A DNA stretch of 64,000 nucleotides from Ureibacillus yapensis (GTDB lineage: Bacteria > Bacillota > Bacilli > Bacillales_A > Planococcaceae). The DNA lies in NCBI RefSeq assembly GCF_003515775.1, contig NZ_QWEI01000003.1:1-64000 (forward strand). The letters are read 5' to 3'. The stretch's first letter is position 1, and the number at the start of each line of letters is the position of its first letter. Shown one piece after another: positions 25,844 to 35,898 of this stretch. The notes under the pieces were generated by a model. It was not told the origin of the DNA. It worked only from the letters and a program-made list of their open reading frames with translations, and ran no database searches. Position numbers and translations under genes: made by a program.

Positions 25844-26299
25844 TTGGATATACTTTTTAAAACGTTATTGCTGATTCATATTCTGGGAGGGATTTGCGGA
25901 CTTGGCGCTACTTTTGCCTCTCCTTACATCATGAAAAGTGCACGTACTGTAAAATCTGCGTTTACGGCTCATATGGTGAATGCCAAAGTAGAACAACTGG
26001 CGAAAGCAGGAAGCATCGCTCTGCTTTTGACGGGGCTAATCATGGGGTTCCTTCATCCGTATTTATTTACAACAGGCTGGTATATTACTGCCATAGTTTT
26101 ATATTTGGTTACCCAACCTATTGTTGCGTATTTACTGCCACGCTATGATAAAGCGATGCTGGAAATTTTAAAAACGGCAGAAGGAGAAGACTTGCCAAGC
26201 GAATATATTAGAATAGCCAAAAAAACAGTTCCACTGAATTTGGCAGCCCATGTATTACTGATTCTTTTAGTTTTTCTTATGGTATTTAAACCTTTATAA
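25844..26299 (+). CDS. DUF2269-like four-helix membrane protein, about 151 aa
   Basis: Four hydrophobic helices (about residues 4-25, 50-68, 78-98 and 128-148 of the shorter product) and the N-terminal LLIHILGGICGLGATF segment fit the DUF2269 membrane family. The function is unknown. The frame opens at a TTG at 25835, but AAGGAG is then only three bases away; the TTG at 25844 has better spacing, so I use it. It stands alone between the catabolic cluster and the PAS gene. Confidence 0.65.
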   Translation: MDILFKTLLLIHILGGICGLGATFASPYIMKSARTVKSAFTAHMVNAKVEQLAKAGSIALLLTGLIMGFLHPYLFTTGWYITAIVLYLVTQPIVAYLLPRYDKAMLEILKTAEGEDLPSEYIRIAKKTVPLNLAAHVLLILLVFLMVFKPL

Positions 26300-26457
26300 T
26301 AAAAAAATAAACATTTGTTGGATTTTTTTGTTTAAAATTTGAAAAACAGGGAAAAGAACCTACAGCAACCTGGAAAATGAAAACACCCAAAAAATGACTA
26401 ATATTCTTCCATAAATTCTATCTATTATTAATCAACTGAGGAGGCAAAGGCTATAGC

Positions 26458-26871
26458 ATGTACAGAAAATATAAATGCAGTAAAATGCAACTAAGCAATT
26501 CAGGGAACTTTAGAAATAATTTACTTTACGTCCTTGATGAAGATGGTTTCTTTATCGAAACGAAAGGCGCGACCGAAAAAATTTGCGGCTATTCTTCGTT
26601 TGAATTATTGGGTACGAGCGTCGCTCAATTGTTGCCTATGATTGAAATTCCAAGAATCAGCAATTATATGAATCGTGTTCTGCAAGGAGAATCACTCGAA
26701 TATCAAACCAGAGTTGTCCACAAAAACAACAAAAAAGTAGACATCTTTGTAAAAGCCATGCCATTAAAAAAGCAGGGAAAGGTCATTGGAGTCTACGGCA
26801 AGGTAAATGATTTCTCAAGAATAAAGATGAACGATAAATCTTTGGACAGGGCAAAAGCTACGATTGTTTAA
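26458..26871 (+). CDS. Stand-alone PAS-domain protein, 137 aa
   Basis: Nearly the whole protein is one PAS domain. LLYVLDEDGFFIETKGATEKICGYSSFELLGTSV is the typical N-terminal half, and VHKNNKKVDIFVKAMPLKKQGKVIGVYGKVND the C-terminal strands. No output domain follows. Single PAS proteins can act as sensors that dock onto other signalling proteins; the c-di-GMP enzymes directly downstream are candidate partners. GGAGG lies about 13 bases before the ATG. Confidence 0.85.
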   Translation: MYRKYKCSKMQLSNSGNFRNNLLYVLDEDGFFIETKGATEKICGYSSFELLGTSVAQLLPMIEIPRISNYMNRVLQGESLEYQTRVVHKNNKKVDIFVKAMPLKKQGKVIGVYGKVNDFSRIKMNDKSLDRAKATIV

Positions 26872-26886
26872 AGAAAATATAATATA

Positions 26887-26931
26887 AAAGGCAATTTTCC
26901 ATTATTTTAATACAGGAAAATTGCCTTTATT
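26887..26931 (+). terminator. Rho-independent terminator
   Basis: AAAGGCAATTTTCC pairs with GGAAAATTGCCTTT, followed by ATTC, just after the PAS gene. The remaining 400 bases before 27341 contain no gene that I can support. Confidence 0.8.
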
Positions 26932-27340
26932 CATTTAGTAATAAACGTACTTATAAAATTCAACACATTTTACTTCAATTTAAAATTCATATTATCCGAC
27001 ACTGTGTTTTTGAAAATAATATTATTTACGCACAATACTCATAAATTTCTATATTTAATACACGCAAAAGTAAGCAAGAAGATTCAATAAAACCCTTCAA
27101 ATTGATTTTAATCCTATACCTATAGTGAAAATAGGAAGTGGTTCCTATCAAAAATGAGAACTCTCGGTGGTATTTATATTTATTCAAACAGTCTATTCTT
27201 AAAATAATCTCAGTTAACATTTAATAATTCTTTTATTATTCAACAAAGAAGCTGACTTTAACCTCTATCAATCGAAAAGCGGTGGGGGTTTCACTTATAC
27301 GAATTATTAACTATTAAACTATTTTCTAGGAGGAATTTTT

Positions 27341-30304
27341 ATGGGATTTTCAATCTTACCGAAAATAAAGAAAGATAAAACCGGAAAACAAACGATTTCC
27401 CCTTATGAAAGTCAAACACTGACAAATGAAGTTATATTTAATAGTATATTTGAAAACCATCCAGATCCGGTTTTTACCTTAACCCTTGAAGGAGAAATAG
27501 CTTTGTACAATAATTCGTTTCTCTCAGCTTTTGGATTCAGAAAAAATAATATTACCGAGAATTTTAAGAAAGTATTTTTTCATGAAGAGATTAATAGACG
27601 ATTTCAATTAGCTTTAGAGGGAGAATCCCAAAGTTTTAAGGAAATGGTGCGTTTCTCTAAAGGAAATGAAATAATTATGCATGTTACACTTGTGCCTCTA
27701 ATGGACTTAGAGTTGAATGTAATTGGTATTTACGGCAGTGTCAAAGATCTTACAAAATTTAATGAATATCCAGAAAACTTAGAATCAATAAAGACAAAAT
27801 ATGAATTGGCACAGCAAGTTGGAAAAATTGGCGCCTGGGAGTACGATATTTTGAAAGAGGAGGTCTACTGGTCAAAACAATTATTTGAAATTACAGGTAG
27901 AGATAAAAATGAATCCGCAAGAACTAAGGTTGAAGATGGATTGGATTTTGTTTATGCCCATGATATTGAAAGATATAGAAAATTATTTACTAAAGCAGAA
28001 AAAGAAGGGGATAGTTATTCCACCGAATATCGGATCTTAAAAGCAGATCGGTCCATCGTTTATGTACATGAAGAAGTTGAGGTTATTAAGGATGCTTCAG
28101 AAAATCCTATTAAAATTATAGGGAATACACAGGATATTACTAAAAGAAAACTAGCAGAGAGGGCACTATTAGAAACAGAACAAAGATTCAAACATATTTA
28201 CGATAACTTATCATTAGGGATTAGGTCATACGATGCCATTCAGGATAAAATACTCTATGTTACACCTGGCATCGAATTAATTGTCGGGTATTCTTCTGAT
28301 ATTTTTTATCAAAAGGGTGCTTTGGAAAAGTTAATTCATCCAGACGATCAACCTTTTTATTCTGAGCAGTACAATAATGTATTAAAGGGATATAGCAAGG
28401 GTTTTGAAATACAATATAGAATGTTAAATAAAGATAGTCAAATTGTATGGATTCAAGACAAGACAATCCCTGTATTTAATGATCAGGGAAAAGTCATTCG
28501 AATCGATGGAATCCTGACAAATATTACGAATCGGAAACTATTCGAAGAAAAAATTAATCAATTAGCTTATTATGACATATTAACCCAATTACCGAACAGC
28601 GTTTCGTTTAATCGAAAAATTGAAAGCCTTGTTGAACAAGACAAACAATTTACTGTAATGTTCTTAGATTTAGATCGATTTAGAAACATTAATAATAGCT
28701 TGGGACATGACACAGGGGACATTATATTAAAACAATTTTGTGAAAGAGTTAATCATTTACTGACAGGTTCCTACTTTTTCGCAAGACTAGGTGGAGATGA
28801 ATTCGGATTGGTTATTTGGGATTATGAACAGTCAAATTACCCAGAGTCAATTGCTCATAAGATTATTAATCATTTAAATTTACCGTTTATAGCAAATGAT
28901 TTTGAGTTATATTTATCCACAAGTATCGGAATTAGTGAATACCCTGCAAATGGGAATACGACAACAGAAATTCTTAAGAATACGAGTTCAGCTGTGCTAC
29001 GGGCTAAATTAAATGGAAAAAACAACTATCATATCTACTCATCAAAATTAAATATCTCCTCATTTAAAACATTTGAACTTGAAAGAGATTTAAGAAAATC
29101 AATTGACAATAACGAACTAGTAGTTCACTTCCAACCAAGGGTACAAGCTAATTCAGGTAAGTTGCTTAGCGCTGAAGCATTAATCCGCTGGAGACATCCT
29201 GTTTGGGGATTAGTTTCACCGGGAGAATTTATACCGATTGCTGAAGAGAGCGGTTTTATAAATGATATTAGCGATTGGGTCTTAAAGGAAGTGTGCCGCT
29301 TAATTTCAGAATGGAGAAAGGAAAATTTACAAGTTGTACCTATTTCCATCAATATTCCCTCCCAAAGATTTTTGAAAAGTGATTGGAGAACTTTTATTTT
29401 ATATGTATTAGAGGAATTCAATGTCAATCCCAATTTATTGGAATTTGAAATTACTGAAACAACCTTATTCGAACATGAAAAAGAAATAGAATTCGCTATT
29501 CAATTTTTTAAAGAAATGGGCATTAAAATTGCATTAGATGATTTTGGAACAGGTTATTCATCCCTGGCACACATAAGACAATTTTCTATTGATACGATAA
29601 AAATCGATAAATCTTTTATTCAACAAATAGGAAATGACCAAAAAGTAGAAATAATTATAAAATCGATATTGTTTATGGCTAAAGGAATGGAAATGAATAT
29701 TGTGGCGGAGGGTGTTGAAACTCTTCAACAGTTTGAATTCTTGAAGCAGCAAGAATGTAAAGAAATACAAGGTTATCTATTCAGCGAAGCAGTAACAGAG
29801 GTAAAATTTACATCCTTTTTGAAAGTGGGAAGTTTAAAGCCAGTTTTAAATAGGGAAAAAGCACACCTGAAGGATCGGCGAGCATTTTATCGTATTGATC
29901 TCCTATTTCCTCTGAGTTCCCAAATGACTTTGACTTCCTTTCAAGGCAAGGAAGTGAATCTAGGTAAAACGGAAGTAATTATCGATAATATAGGCCCTGG
30001 TGGACTTCGGATTATCTCAACAATGGAACTGCCAGTACGACCGGATGTAAATTATCAATTCGAAACAACCATTATGAATTATTCACTAACTTTGAATGGC
30101 TTTATTGTTTGGAAAAATGAAGTGAAAGATAGATTTTTCGAATATGGAATTGAATTTTCCATTAGCGAAAAAGATAGAGACCAACTGCTAAAAATTCTAA
30201 ATAAATTTACACTGCACCTAAAGAAAAATCCATTTGTTTCAGATTCGGATTTAATACAGGAAGATAAATTTTATTATTTAATGAAAGCTACTAGTATTGC
30301 TTAA
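27341..30304 (+). CDS. PAS-PAS-PAS-GGDEF-EAL-PilZ cyclic-di-GMP protein, 987 aa
   Basis: The domain order is three PAS domains (about 35-145, 150-275 and 285-400), GGDEF (about 405-565), EAL (about 580-830) and PilZ (about 845-960). The GGDEF site is intact (ARLGGDEFGL). The EAL site is intact (SAEALIRW, ITETTLF, ALDDFGTGYSS, IKIDKSF, VAEGVET), so the protein could both make and break cyclic di-GMP. The PilZ part has RRAFYR for the ligand, but the second motif reads DNIGPGG instead of DxSxxG. It has no membrane segments and should be cytosolic. AGGAGG precedes the ATG. It is first in a same-strand run of four signalling genes and has its own terminator. Confidence 0.92.
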   Translation: MGFSILPKIKKDKTGKQTISPYESQTLTNEVIFNSIFENHPDPVFTLTLEGEIALYNNSFLSAFGFRKNNITENFKKVFFHEEINRRFQLALEGESQSFKEMVRFSKGNEIIMHVTLVPLMDLELNVIGIYGSVKDLTKFNEYPENLESIKTKYELAQQVGKIGAWEYDILKEEVYWSKQLFEITGRDKNESARTKVEDGLDFVYAHDIERYRKLFTKAEKEGDSYSTEYRILKADRSIVYVHEEVEVIKDASENPIKIIGNTQDITKRKLAERALLETEQRFKHIYDNLSLGIRSYDAIQDKILYVTPGIELIVGYSSDIFYQKGALEKLIHPDDQPFYSEQYNNVLKGYSKGFEIQYRMLNKDSQIVWIQDKTIPVFNDQGKVIRIDGILTNITNRKLFEEKINQLAYYDILTQLPNSVSFNRKIESLVEQDKQFTVMFLDLDRFRNINNSLGHDTGDIILKQFCERVNHLLTGSYFFARLGGDEFGLVIWDYEQSNYPESIAHKIINHLNLPFIANDFELYLSTSIGISEYPANGNTTTEILKNTSSAVLRAKLNGKNNYHIYSSKLNISSFKTFELERDLRKSIDNNELVVHFQPRVQANSGKLLSAEALIRWRHPVWGLVSPGEFIPIAEESGFINDISDWVLKEVCRLISEWRKENLQVVPISINIPSQRFLKSDWRTFILYVLEEFNVNPNLLEFEITETTLFEHEKEIEFAIQFFKEMGIKIALDDFGTGYSSLAHIRQFSIDTIKIDKSFIQQIGNDQKVEIIIKSILFMAKGMEMNIVAEGVETLQQFEFLKQQECKEIQGYLFSEAVTEVKFTSFLKVGSLKPVLNREKAHLKDRRAFYRIDLLFPLSSQMTLTSFQGKEVNLGKTEVIIDNIGPGGLRIISTMELPVRPDVNYQFETTIMNYSLTLNGFIVWKNEVKDRFFEYGIEFSISEKDRDQLLKILNKFTLHLKKNPFVSDSDLIQEDKFYYLMKATSIA

Positions 30305-30325
30305 AAGTATAGAATCTAATTAAGA

Positions 30326-30377
30326 ATCTGATTGCATTGTATTTAATTCAAAAACCGATGTAATCAGATATTTTTCT
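30326..30377 (+). terminator. Rho-independent terminator
   Basis: ATCTGATTGCAT pairs with ATGTAATCAGAT, followed by ATTTTTCT. It lies behind the PilZ-containing gene. Confidence 0.7.
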
Positions 30378-30539
30378 GGCAAAAAAGTAGATTTTATCAA
30401 ACGTAAAATTACTTTAGACCTATTTATTTAGCATATTTATGTTCATTTTTATAAAACTTTACTCCCTAACTCAGGAATAATATGTTATTCTTAGTATTAC
30501 TTAAGAATTATTTTTAAAAATGGGAGAGGGGAGACTAAG

Positions 30540-32609
30540 ATGAATCCATCAAACAAAATTAATATTTTGTTAGTTGATGACCGACCTGAAAACTTATTGG
30601 CTTTGGAAGCGATTATTGAAAGAGATGAATTCAATTTAATCAAGGCTTTCTCAGGAGAAGAAGCACTTAAATATTTATTGAAATATGATTTTGCAGCGAT
30701 TCTTCTAGATGTACAAATGCCTGGAATGGATGGTTTTAGTACTGCCAAAATTATAAAAGCACGCGAAAAAACAAAAAATATTCCCATCCTATTTATTACA
30801 GCCAATAACCTAGACTCAGAACATATTTTTATGGGGTATTCTGTGGGGGCAATTGACTATATTTTAAAACCATTTGATCCACTTATTTTAAAATCAAAGG
30901 TAGAAAGATTTGTTGAACTCTATCAATTGAATCAAAAAATCGTGGCTCAATCTGAAGCACTAGAAGAAAAAAATATGATAATTGAACATATGGCTTATCA
31001 TGATGGATTAACAAAGTTACCGAATCGCAGAATGTTTCAGGATGTACTGATTCAAAAATTGGCGGAGTCCAAGACTGAAAATGAGACATTAGGATTAATG
31101 TATTTAGATCTAGACCGTTTTAAGACTATAAATGATTCTCTAGGACATATAATGGGTGACAAAATTTTAAAAAAAGTTTCCGAAAGGTTTATTGAAAATG
31201 TTAGACAAACGGACTTCGTTGCACGAATTGGCGGAGATGAATTTGTTATCATTCTTTCTAAAAGCAATCGAGAAGAATGCTTGGAAGTTGCAGAAGCTCT
31301 AATAGATAGTTTTAACTCCCCAATACATATAGACAATTTTGAGTTTTATTTAACTACAAGTATTGGACTTTCCATTTTCCCATATGACGGAGAAGATACA
31401 AGTACTCTTTTTAAAAATGCAGATGCAGCATTGTATCGAGCAAAAGAGCAAGGCAAAAACAAATATAAAGTTTATCATTCAGGTATGAATATGGAATCAT
31501 ATCGACGTTTCTTAATCCAGAACGATATACGTAAAGCAATTCAATCAGAACAATTTACACTTGTTTTTCAGCCTAAGGTCAATCTAGAAACTTATCAAAT
31601 CGATAGCGCTGAATCATTAATAAGGTGGAATCATCCAAAGTGGGGGCTACTTAAACCTATTGAATTTATCTCTTTAGCAGAAGAAACAAATTTAATCCTT
31701 GATATTGATAAATGGGTGTTAAAAAAAGTTTGCGAACAGATTACATACTGGAAAGAGACTTATAATAAATCCATAAGAGTATCCGTTAATTTTTCAGCAC
31801 AGCATTTTCTGCAACGTAATTTGATTGAACAAATAAAAGAAATTCTGGAGGATACTAACGTTGATCCAACCCTACTTGAAATAGAGGTAACTGAAACGGT
31901 ACTCTTACGCAGTAAAGATAGTGTGAAACAGACCTTAGAACAGTTAAAAGAATTGAATATACATATTAGCCTTGATGATTATGGCAAAGGATATTCTTCC
32001 ATCAATTATCTAAGAGAGTTTCCTTTTGATACTGTAAAAATCGATAAAGCGTTTATTCAAGAAATTACATGTCCTCAAAAACATAGCCGTCTTATAATTG
32101 AATCAACAATAGCTTTAATGAAAAATTTAGGATTAAATGTCGTTGCTGAAGGTGTAGAAACAATTGAACAGCTAAATTTGCTAAAAGAATTTAAATGCGA
32201 TGAAGTTCAGGGATTCATATTTAGCAAGCCTTTATCAACCAATGATTTTATTCGTTATGTTGATAAACATAAACAAAATAGCAGTATAATTGATTCTCAG
32301 TGGATTAAAAACAACGAAAAAGTAGAAATTTTGGATATAAGTGAGGAAACAGGAATAAATAAAAGCCTCATCACGCTATCGATTAAAAAAGTTAAAATGG
32401 AATACTCTCTTTCCACTAGAGAGCTAGATGTTTTCTCTTTAATTGTTAAGGGACTGAGCAATAAGGAAATTTCTGAAAAACTATTTATTAGTGAACATAC
32501 TGTAAAAAATCATATTACAAACATCTTTTCAAAATTAAATGTTTCTGACAGGGTTCAAGCAATTGCTTTAGTTTATGAAACAAGTATTAATGAGACGAAG
32601 GTGCATTAA
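30540..32609 (+). CDS. REC-GGDEF-EAL-LuxR_HTH response regulator, 689 aa
   Basis: The order is receiver (about 5-125), GGDEF (about 145-310), EAL (about 325-565) and a C-terminal LuxR/GerE helix-turn-helix (about 620-685). The receiver has VDD, the phospho-Asp in LLDVQMPGMDG, the Thr in LFITANN and the Lys in LKPFD. The cyclase site is ARIGGDEFVII. The EAL motif reads ESL, keeping the metal-binding Glu; EVTETVL, LDDYGKGYSS, VKIDKAF and VAEGVET are kept. The HTH reads LSTRELDVFSLIVKGLSNKEISEKLFISEHTVKNHI. A nucleotide-turnover module placed between a receiver and a DNA-binding domain is unusual. The nearby hybrid kinase is the likely phosphodonor. Confidence 0.92.
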   Translation: MNPSNKINILLVDDRPENLLALEAIIERDEFNLIKAFSGEEALKYLLKYDFAAILLDVQMPGMDGFSTAKIIKAREKTKNIPILFITANNLDSEHIFMGYSVGAIDYILKPFDPLILKSKVERFVELYQLNQKIVAQSEALEEKNMIIEHMAYHDGLTKLPNRRMFQDVLIQKLAESKTENETLGLMYLDLDRFKTINDSLGHIMGDKILKKVSERFIENVRQTDFVARIGGDEFVIILSKSNREECLEVAEALIDSFNSPIHIDNFEFYLTTSIGLSIFPYDGEDTSTLFKNADAALYRAKEQGKNKYKVYHSGMNMESYRRFLIQNDIRKAIQSEQFTLVFQPKVNLETYQIDSAESLIRWNHPKWGLLKPIEFISLAEETNLILDIDKWVLKKVCEQITYWKETYNKSIRVSVNFSAQHFLQRNLIEQIKEILEDTNVDPTLLEIEVTETVLLRSKDSVKQTLEQLKELNIHISLDDYGKGYSSINYLREFPFDTVKIDKAFIQEITCPQKHSRLIIESTIALMKNLGLNVVAEGVETIEQLNLLKEFKCDEVQGFIFSKPLSTNDFIRYVDKHKQNSSIIDSQWIKNNEKVEILDISEETGINKSLITLSIKKVKMEYSLSTRELDVFSLIVKGLSNKEISEKLFISEHTVKNHITNIFSKLNVSDRVQAIALVYETSINETKVH

Positions 32610-32646
32610 AATACTCTTTTTTAAATGATTTATGGAGTGAGAAAAA

Positions 32647-35600
32647 ATGAATGTACGAACGAGAATGTTGATTGGTTTAACCACGCTTCCTGTTTTACTA
32701 TTAATTTTAATAGGTAGTGGTTGGACACAAATTTCTCATTTAAATAGTGCAAATAAAGTGATAAAGTCTAATTTCGATTCTACCATTTTAGTAAGTCAAA
32801 TTCGTGTTGATATCAAGGACGAAGGAATTTTGCTAAGAAACTTGTTATTACAAGAAAAAGAAGAAGATATTCTGGAAACTCTTGCTGAAATTCAAGTTGA
32901 ACAAAGAACGGTTCAACAGAGTATCCTTTTATTACAGGAAAGTGCAACCACTTCTAAGCAAAAAGAAATAGTTAACTCCCTTAAGGAAGCAAATGATGAG
33001 TTTGATAACTACGTAAATCAAATTCTTGCCTATTTAGCAAATGACAATAAACAACAAGCTATCCTTTTAATGAATAACAACTCGGAAAAATTTCACAATA
33101 AAATTTCTTTAATAACAAGAAATATTAATCAATCATTCGATGAAGATTTGAGCAATTCATTAGAGGGTTCAATAAAAAATTTACAATCTGAGATTATTAT
33201 TACCGGTTTAATTTTAGCCATCGGAATTTTAGTGATCCTCACACTTCTTTCCAAACTTGTTTTTTCGACAACAAGGCGCATGTCGTCAATGGCAGATTTA
33301 ATGAGTAATATTTCTAATGGTCAGCTAGACCTCGGTACAAAAGTTCAAATTATCGGGAACGATGAATTTGATGAAATGGGGAAATCCTTCAACCAACTAA
33401 CAGATACTTTGCAAGATCAAATGAGAAAAGAAAAAGAGTTAACTTGGAAAAAAACGAATATAGCGGATATTTCAACAAGTTTAACAGGGAAAGATGACTT
33501 AAAATCACTTGGTGGTGTATTGCTTTCTAAGATAATACCATTAGTCGAAGCTAACAATGCGGTCTTTTATGTAAAAGATATTGATGGTAAATCGGCTAAT
33601 TATAAACTCATCTCGACTTTTGCAGTGAATGGAAATATTAAGAAAACAATTAAACCAGGTGAAGGATTAATTGGCCAAACAATTATAGAAAAAAAACCTT
33701 TAATCCTATCGGAAATACCAAATGATTATTTGCATATTTCCTCAGGCTTAGGTGGGGGAACTCCAAAAAATGTGTTTATTTTACCGATTCTATATGAAGG
33801 TGTTTGTGTGGCTATTTTAGAACTAGCATCCCTAAAAGCATTTAATAAAACGAATGAAAGCTTTTTAAATGAATTAGCCTATAATTTAGGAATACTATTG
33901 GAAAGCGTGATTGGCCGTATCCAATTAGCCAATCTACTTGAAGAATCCCAAACTTTAATGGAAGAAATACAAGCGCAATCCGAAGAATTGCAAAACCAGC
34001 AGGAAGAACTTAAAGCGACAAATGAAGAATTGGAAGAACAGACTCAAAATTTACGCCAATCTGAAATCAAACTTCAAATGCAGCAAGAGGAATTAGAGCA
34101 GACAAATGTGGAGTTGGAAGAGAAAGCGAAGCGCCTTGAAGAACAAAACGCGAAATACGAAGAGGCGAATCGCATTGTTGAACAAGCCCGAAAAGAGTTG
34201 GAAATAAAAGCAGAACAGCTCGCTTTAAGCTCAAAATATAAATCTGAGTTTTTAGCGAATATGTCACATGAATTACGAACTCCGTTAAATAGTTTAATTA
34301 TTTTATCGAAGTTGTTGGCTGATAATCAAACTGATAACTTATCAGAAAAACAGGTGGAATATGCAAAAACCATCTATTCATCTGGAAATGATTTATTAAA
34401 CTTAATTAATAGTATCTTAGATTTAGCGAAAATTGAATCCGGTAAAACAGAAATTATTCCAGGAGATGTTCAAATTGTTGATTTAGTCGAATTTGTTGAA
34501 AATAATTTTGCAGCCGTTGCCGATAATCAACAATTAAACTTCCAAGTTGAAGTACAAGAAAATATACAACCGACAATCTACAGCGATCAATTACGCATTC
34601 AACAAGTATTACAAAATCTACTAGCCAATGCATTCAAATTTACTCATAACGGCGATGTATGGCTAAAGATAACAGAAGATGCAAATCGGACGGAACAATA
34701 CGGGAAACCAATTATCGCTTTCTCGGTTGTCGATTCTGGAATCGGGATTTCAACGGATAAGCTAAATATAATTTTTGAAGCTTTCCAACAAGCTGATGGC
34801 ACAACGAGCCGTAAATATGGTGGTACAGGTTTAGGTTTATCAATAAGTAGGGAAATTGCCGCCTTATTAGGTGGAGAACTTGTCGTTGAAAGTGAAGAAG
34901 GAAAAGGTAGTAAATTTACATTGTACGTAGGTGACTACGAACTAAAACAAATAGAAGAGTCGATGCCAAGTTCTAATGTAGAAGTTGCTGCTACCTTAGT
35001 TGAAGACCGTGTAATTTTACTAAGTGAAATTACAAATGCAGAAGGCACTTTACCTTCTCCAACAACACAAACGAGTCGTATTAAACGGTTACTTATCGTA
35101 GATGATCACTTAAATCAAAGGAATAGCTTGATGGAACTTATCGGAAATATGGACTTTATCATTACAGCTGTTTCATCTGGACGAGAAGCAATTGAAACTT
35201 TAAGAGTGGAATCGATCGATTGTATGATACTGGATTTAGGCTTATTGGATACGAACGGTTTTGATTTATTAGCACAAATAAAAAATAATCCTGCAAATCA
35301 ACATATAAAAATATTTATTTATACAGGTCGAGATATTAGTTATAAAGAAGAGATGGAGTTAAATAAATTTGCTCAGACGATCATTATTAAAAATGAGCAC
35401 TCACCCGAAAGGTTAGTTGCGGAGCTTGAAGATTATTTAGTGGAATCAAGCTCTACTACAAAGAATAACAACATTGTTATGCAGCTGGTTACCTCAAAAC
35501 ATAGTTTAACAGGGAAAAAAATTCTTCTTGTCGATGACGATGTTCGAAATGTATTTGCACTATCTAGTGTCCTCGAAACAGCTGGGATGAAAGTCGTTTT

Positions 35601-35877
35601 TGCAGAAAACGGAATCGAAAGCTTAAAAATATTGGAACAGCATCCAGATGTGGACCTCATACTAATGGATATCATGATGCCTGAGATGGACGGCTATGAG
35701 GCAATTATTAAGATTCGTGAAAATCCCCTGCACGAACAACTACCGGTAATTGCACTTACTGCAAAAGCCATGAAAGAAGATCGTGAAAAATGTTTGCAAA
35801 TTGGTGCATCGGATTACATTGCCAAACCTGTAGAGCCTGACCAATTAATTTCTCTTATAAAAGTATGGTTATATTAA
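32647..35877 (+). CDS. Hybrid sensor histidine kinase (TM-HAMP-GAF-HisKA-HATPase-REC-REC), 1076 aa
   Basis: Two membrane helices (about 10-28 and 183-205) bracket an extracellular helical sensor. HAMP follows (about 206-260), then GAF (about 275-425) and a long Glu/Gln-rich coiled coil (about 430-530). HisKA has the phospho-His in NMSHELRTPLNSL, and HATPase has the N box (NLLANAFKF), DSGIGI and GGTGLGLSIS. There are two receivers (about 815-930 and 955-1073), each with VDD, a phospho-Asp (ILDLGL; LMDIMMPEMDG) and Lys (IIKNE; AKPVEP). This is a phosphorelay-type kinase, but no Hpt domain is visible in the window. The next gene is a CheR methyltransferase. Confidence 0.92.
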   Translation: MNVRTRMLIGLTTLPVLLLILIGSGWTQISHLNSANKVIKSNFDSTILVSQIRVDIKDEGILLRNLLLQEKEEDILETLAEIQVEQRTVQQSILLLQESATTSKQKEIVNSLKEANDEFDNYVNQILAYLANDNKQQAILLMNNNSEKFHNKISLITRNINQSFDEDLSNSLEGSIKNLQSEIIITGLILAIGILVILTLLSKLVFSTTRRMSSMADLMSNISNGQLDLGTKVQIIGNDEFDEMGKSFNQLTDTLQDQMRKEKELTWKKTNIADISTSLTGKDDLKSLGGVLLSKIIPLVEANNAVFYVKDIDGKSANYKLISTFAVNGNIKKTIKPGEGLIGQTIIEKKPLILSEIPNDYLHISSGLGGGTPKNVFILPILYEGVCVAILELASLKAFNKTNESFLNELAYNLGILLESVIGRIQLANLLEESQTLMEEIQAQSEELQNQQEELKATNEELEEQTQNLRQSEIKLQMQQEELEQTNVELEEKAKRLEEQNAKYEEANRIVEQARKELEIKAEQLALSSKYKSEFLANMSHELRTPLNSLIILSKLLADNQTDNLSEKQVEYAKTIYSSGNDLLNLINSILDLAKIESGKTEIIPGDVQIVDLVEFVENNFAAVADNQQLNFQVEVQENIQPTIYSDQLRIQQVLQNLLANAFKFTHNGDVWLKITEDANRTEQYGKPIIAFSVVDSGIGISTDKLNIIFEAFQQADGTTSRKYGGTGLGLSISREIAALLGGELVVESEEGKGSKFTLYVGDYELKQIEESMPSSNVEVAATLVEDRVILLSEITNAEGTLPSPTTQTSRIKRLLIVDDHLNQRNSLMELIGNMDFIITAVSSGREAIETLRVESIDCMILDLGLLDTNGFDLLAQIKNNPANQHIKIFIYTGRDISYKEEMELNKFAQTIIIKNEHSPERLVAELEDYLVESSSTTKNNNIVMQLVTSKHSLTGKKILLVDDDVRNVFALSSVLETAGMKVVFAENGIESLKILEQHPDVDLILMDIMMPEMDGYEAIIKIRENPLHEQLPVIALTAKAMKEDREKCLQIGASDYIAKPVEPDQLISLIKVWLY

Positions 35878-35898
35878 TTAAAAGGGGAAGTCTTAGAA

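Noticed and set aside
27235-27300. ATTCAACAA motif resembling the left end of the repeat family, and GC-rich bases before the PAS-GGDEF gene that might be a riboswitch
   Set aside because: The match stops after nine bases and the right end is missing. I could not fit a cyclic-di-GMP riboswitch fold.
33950-34230. Repetitive GAAGAA-rich DNA that looks like a tandem repeat
   Set aside because: It encodes the Glu/Gln-rich coiled coil of the hybrid kinase; the periodicity is from coding.
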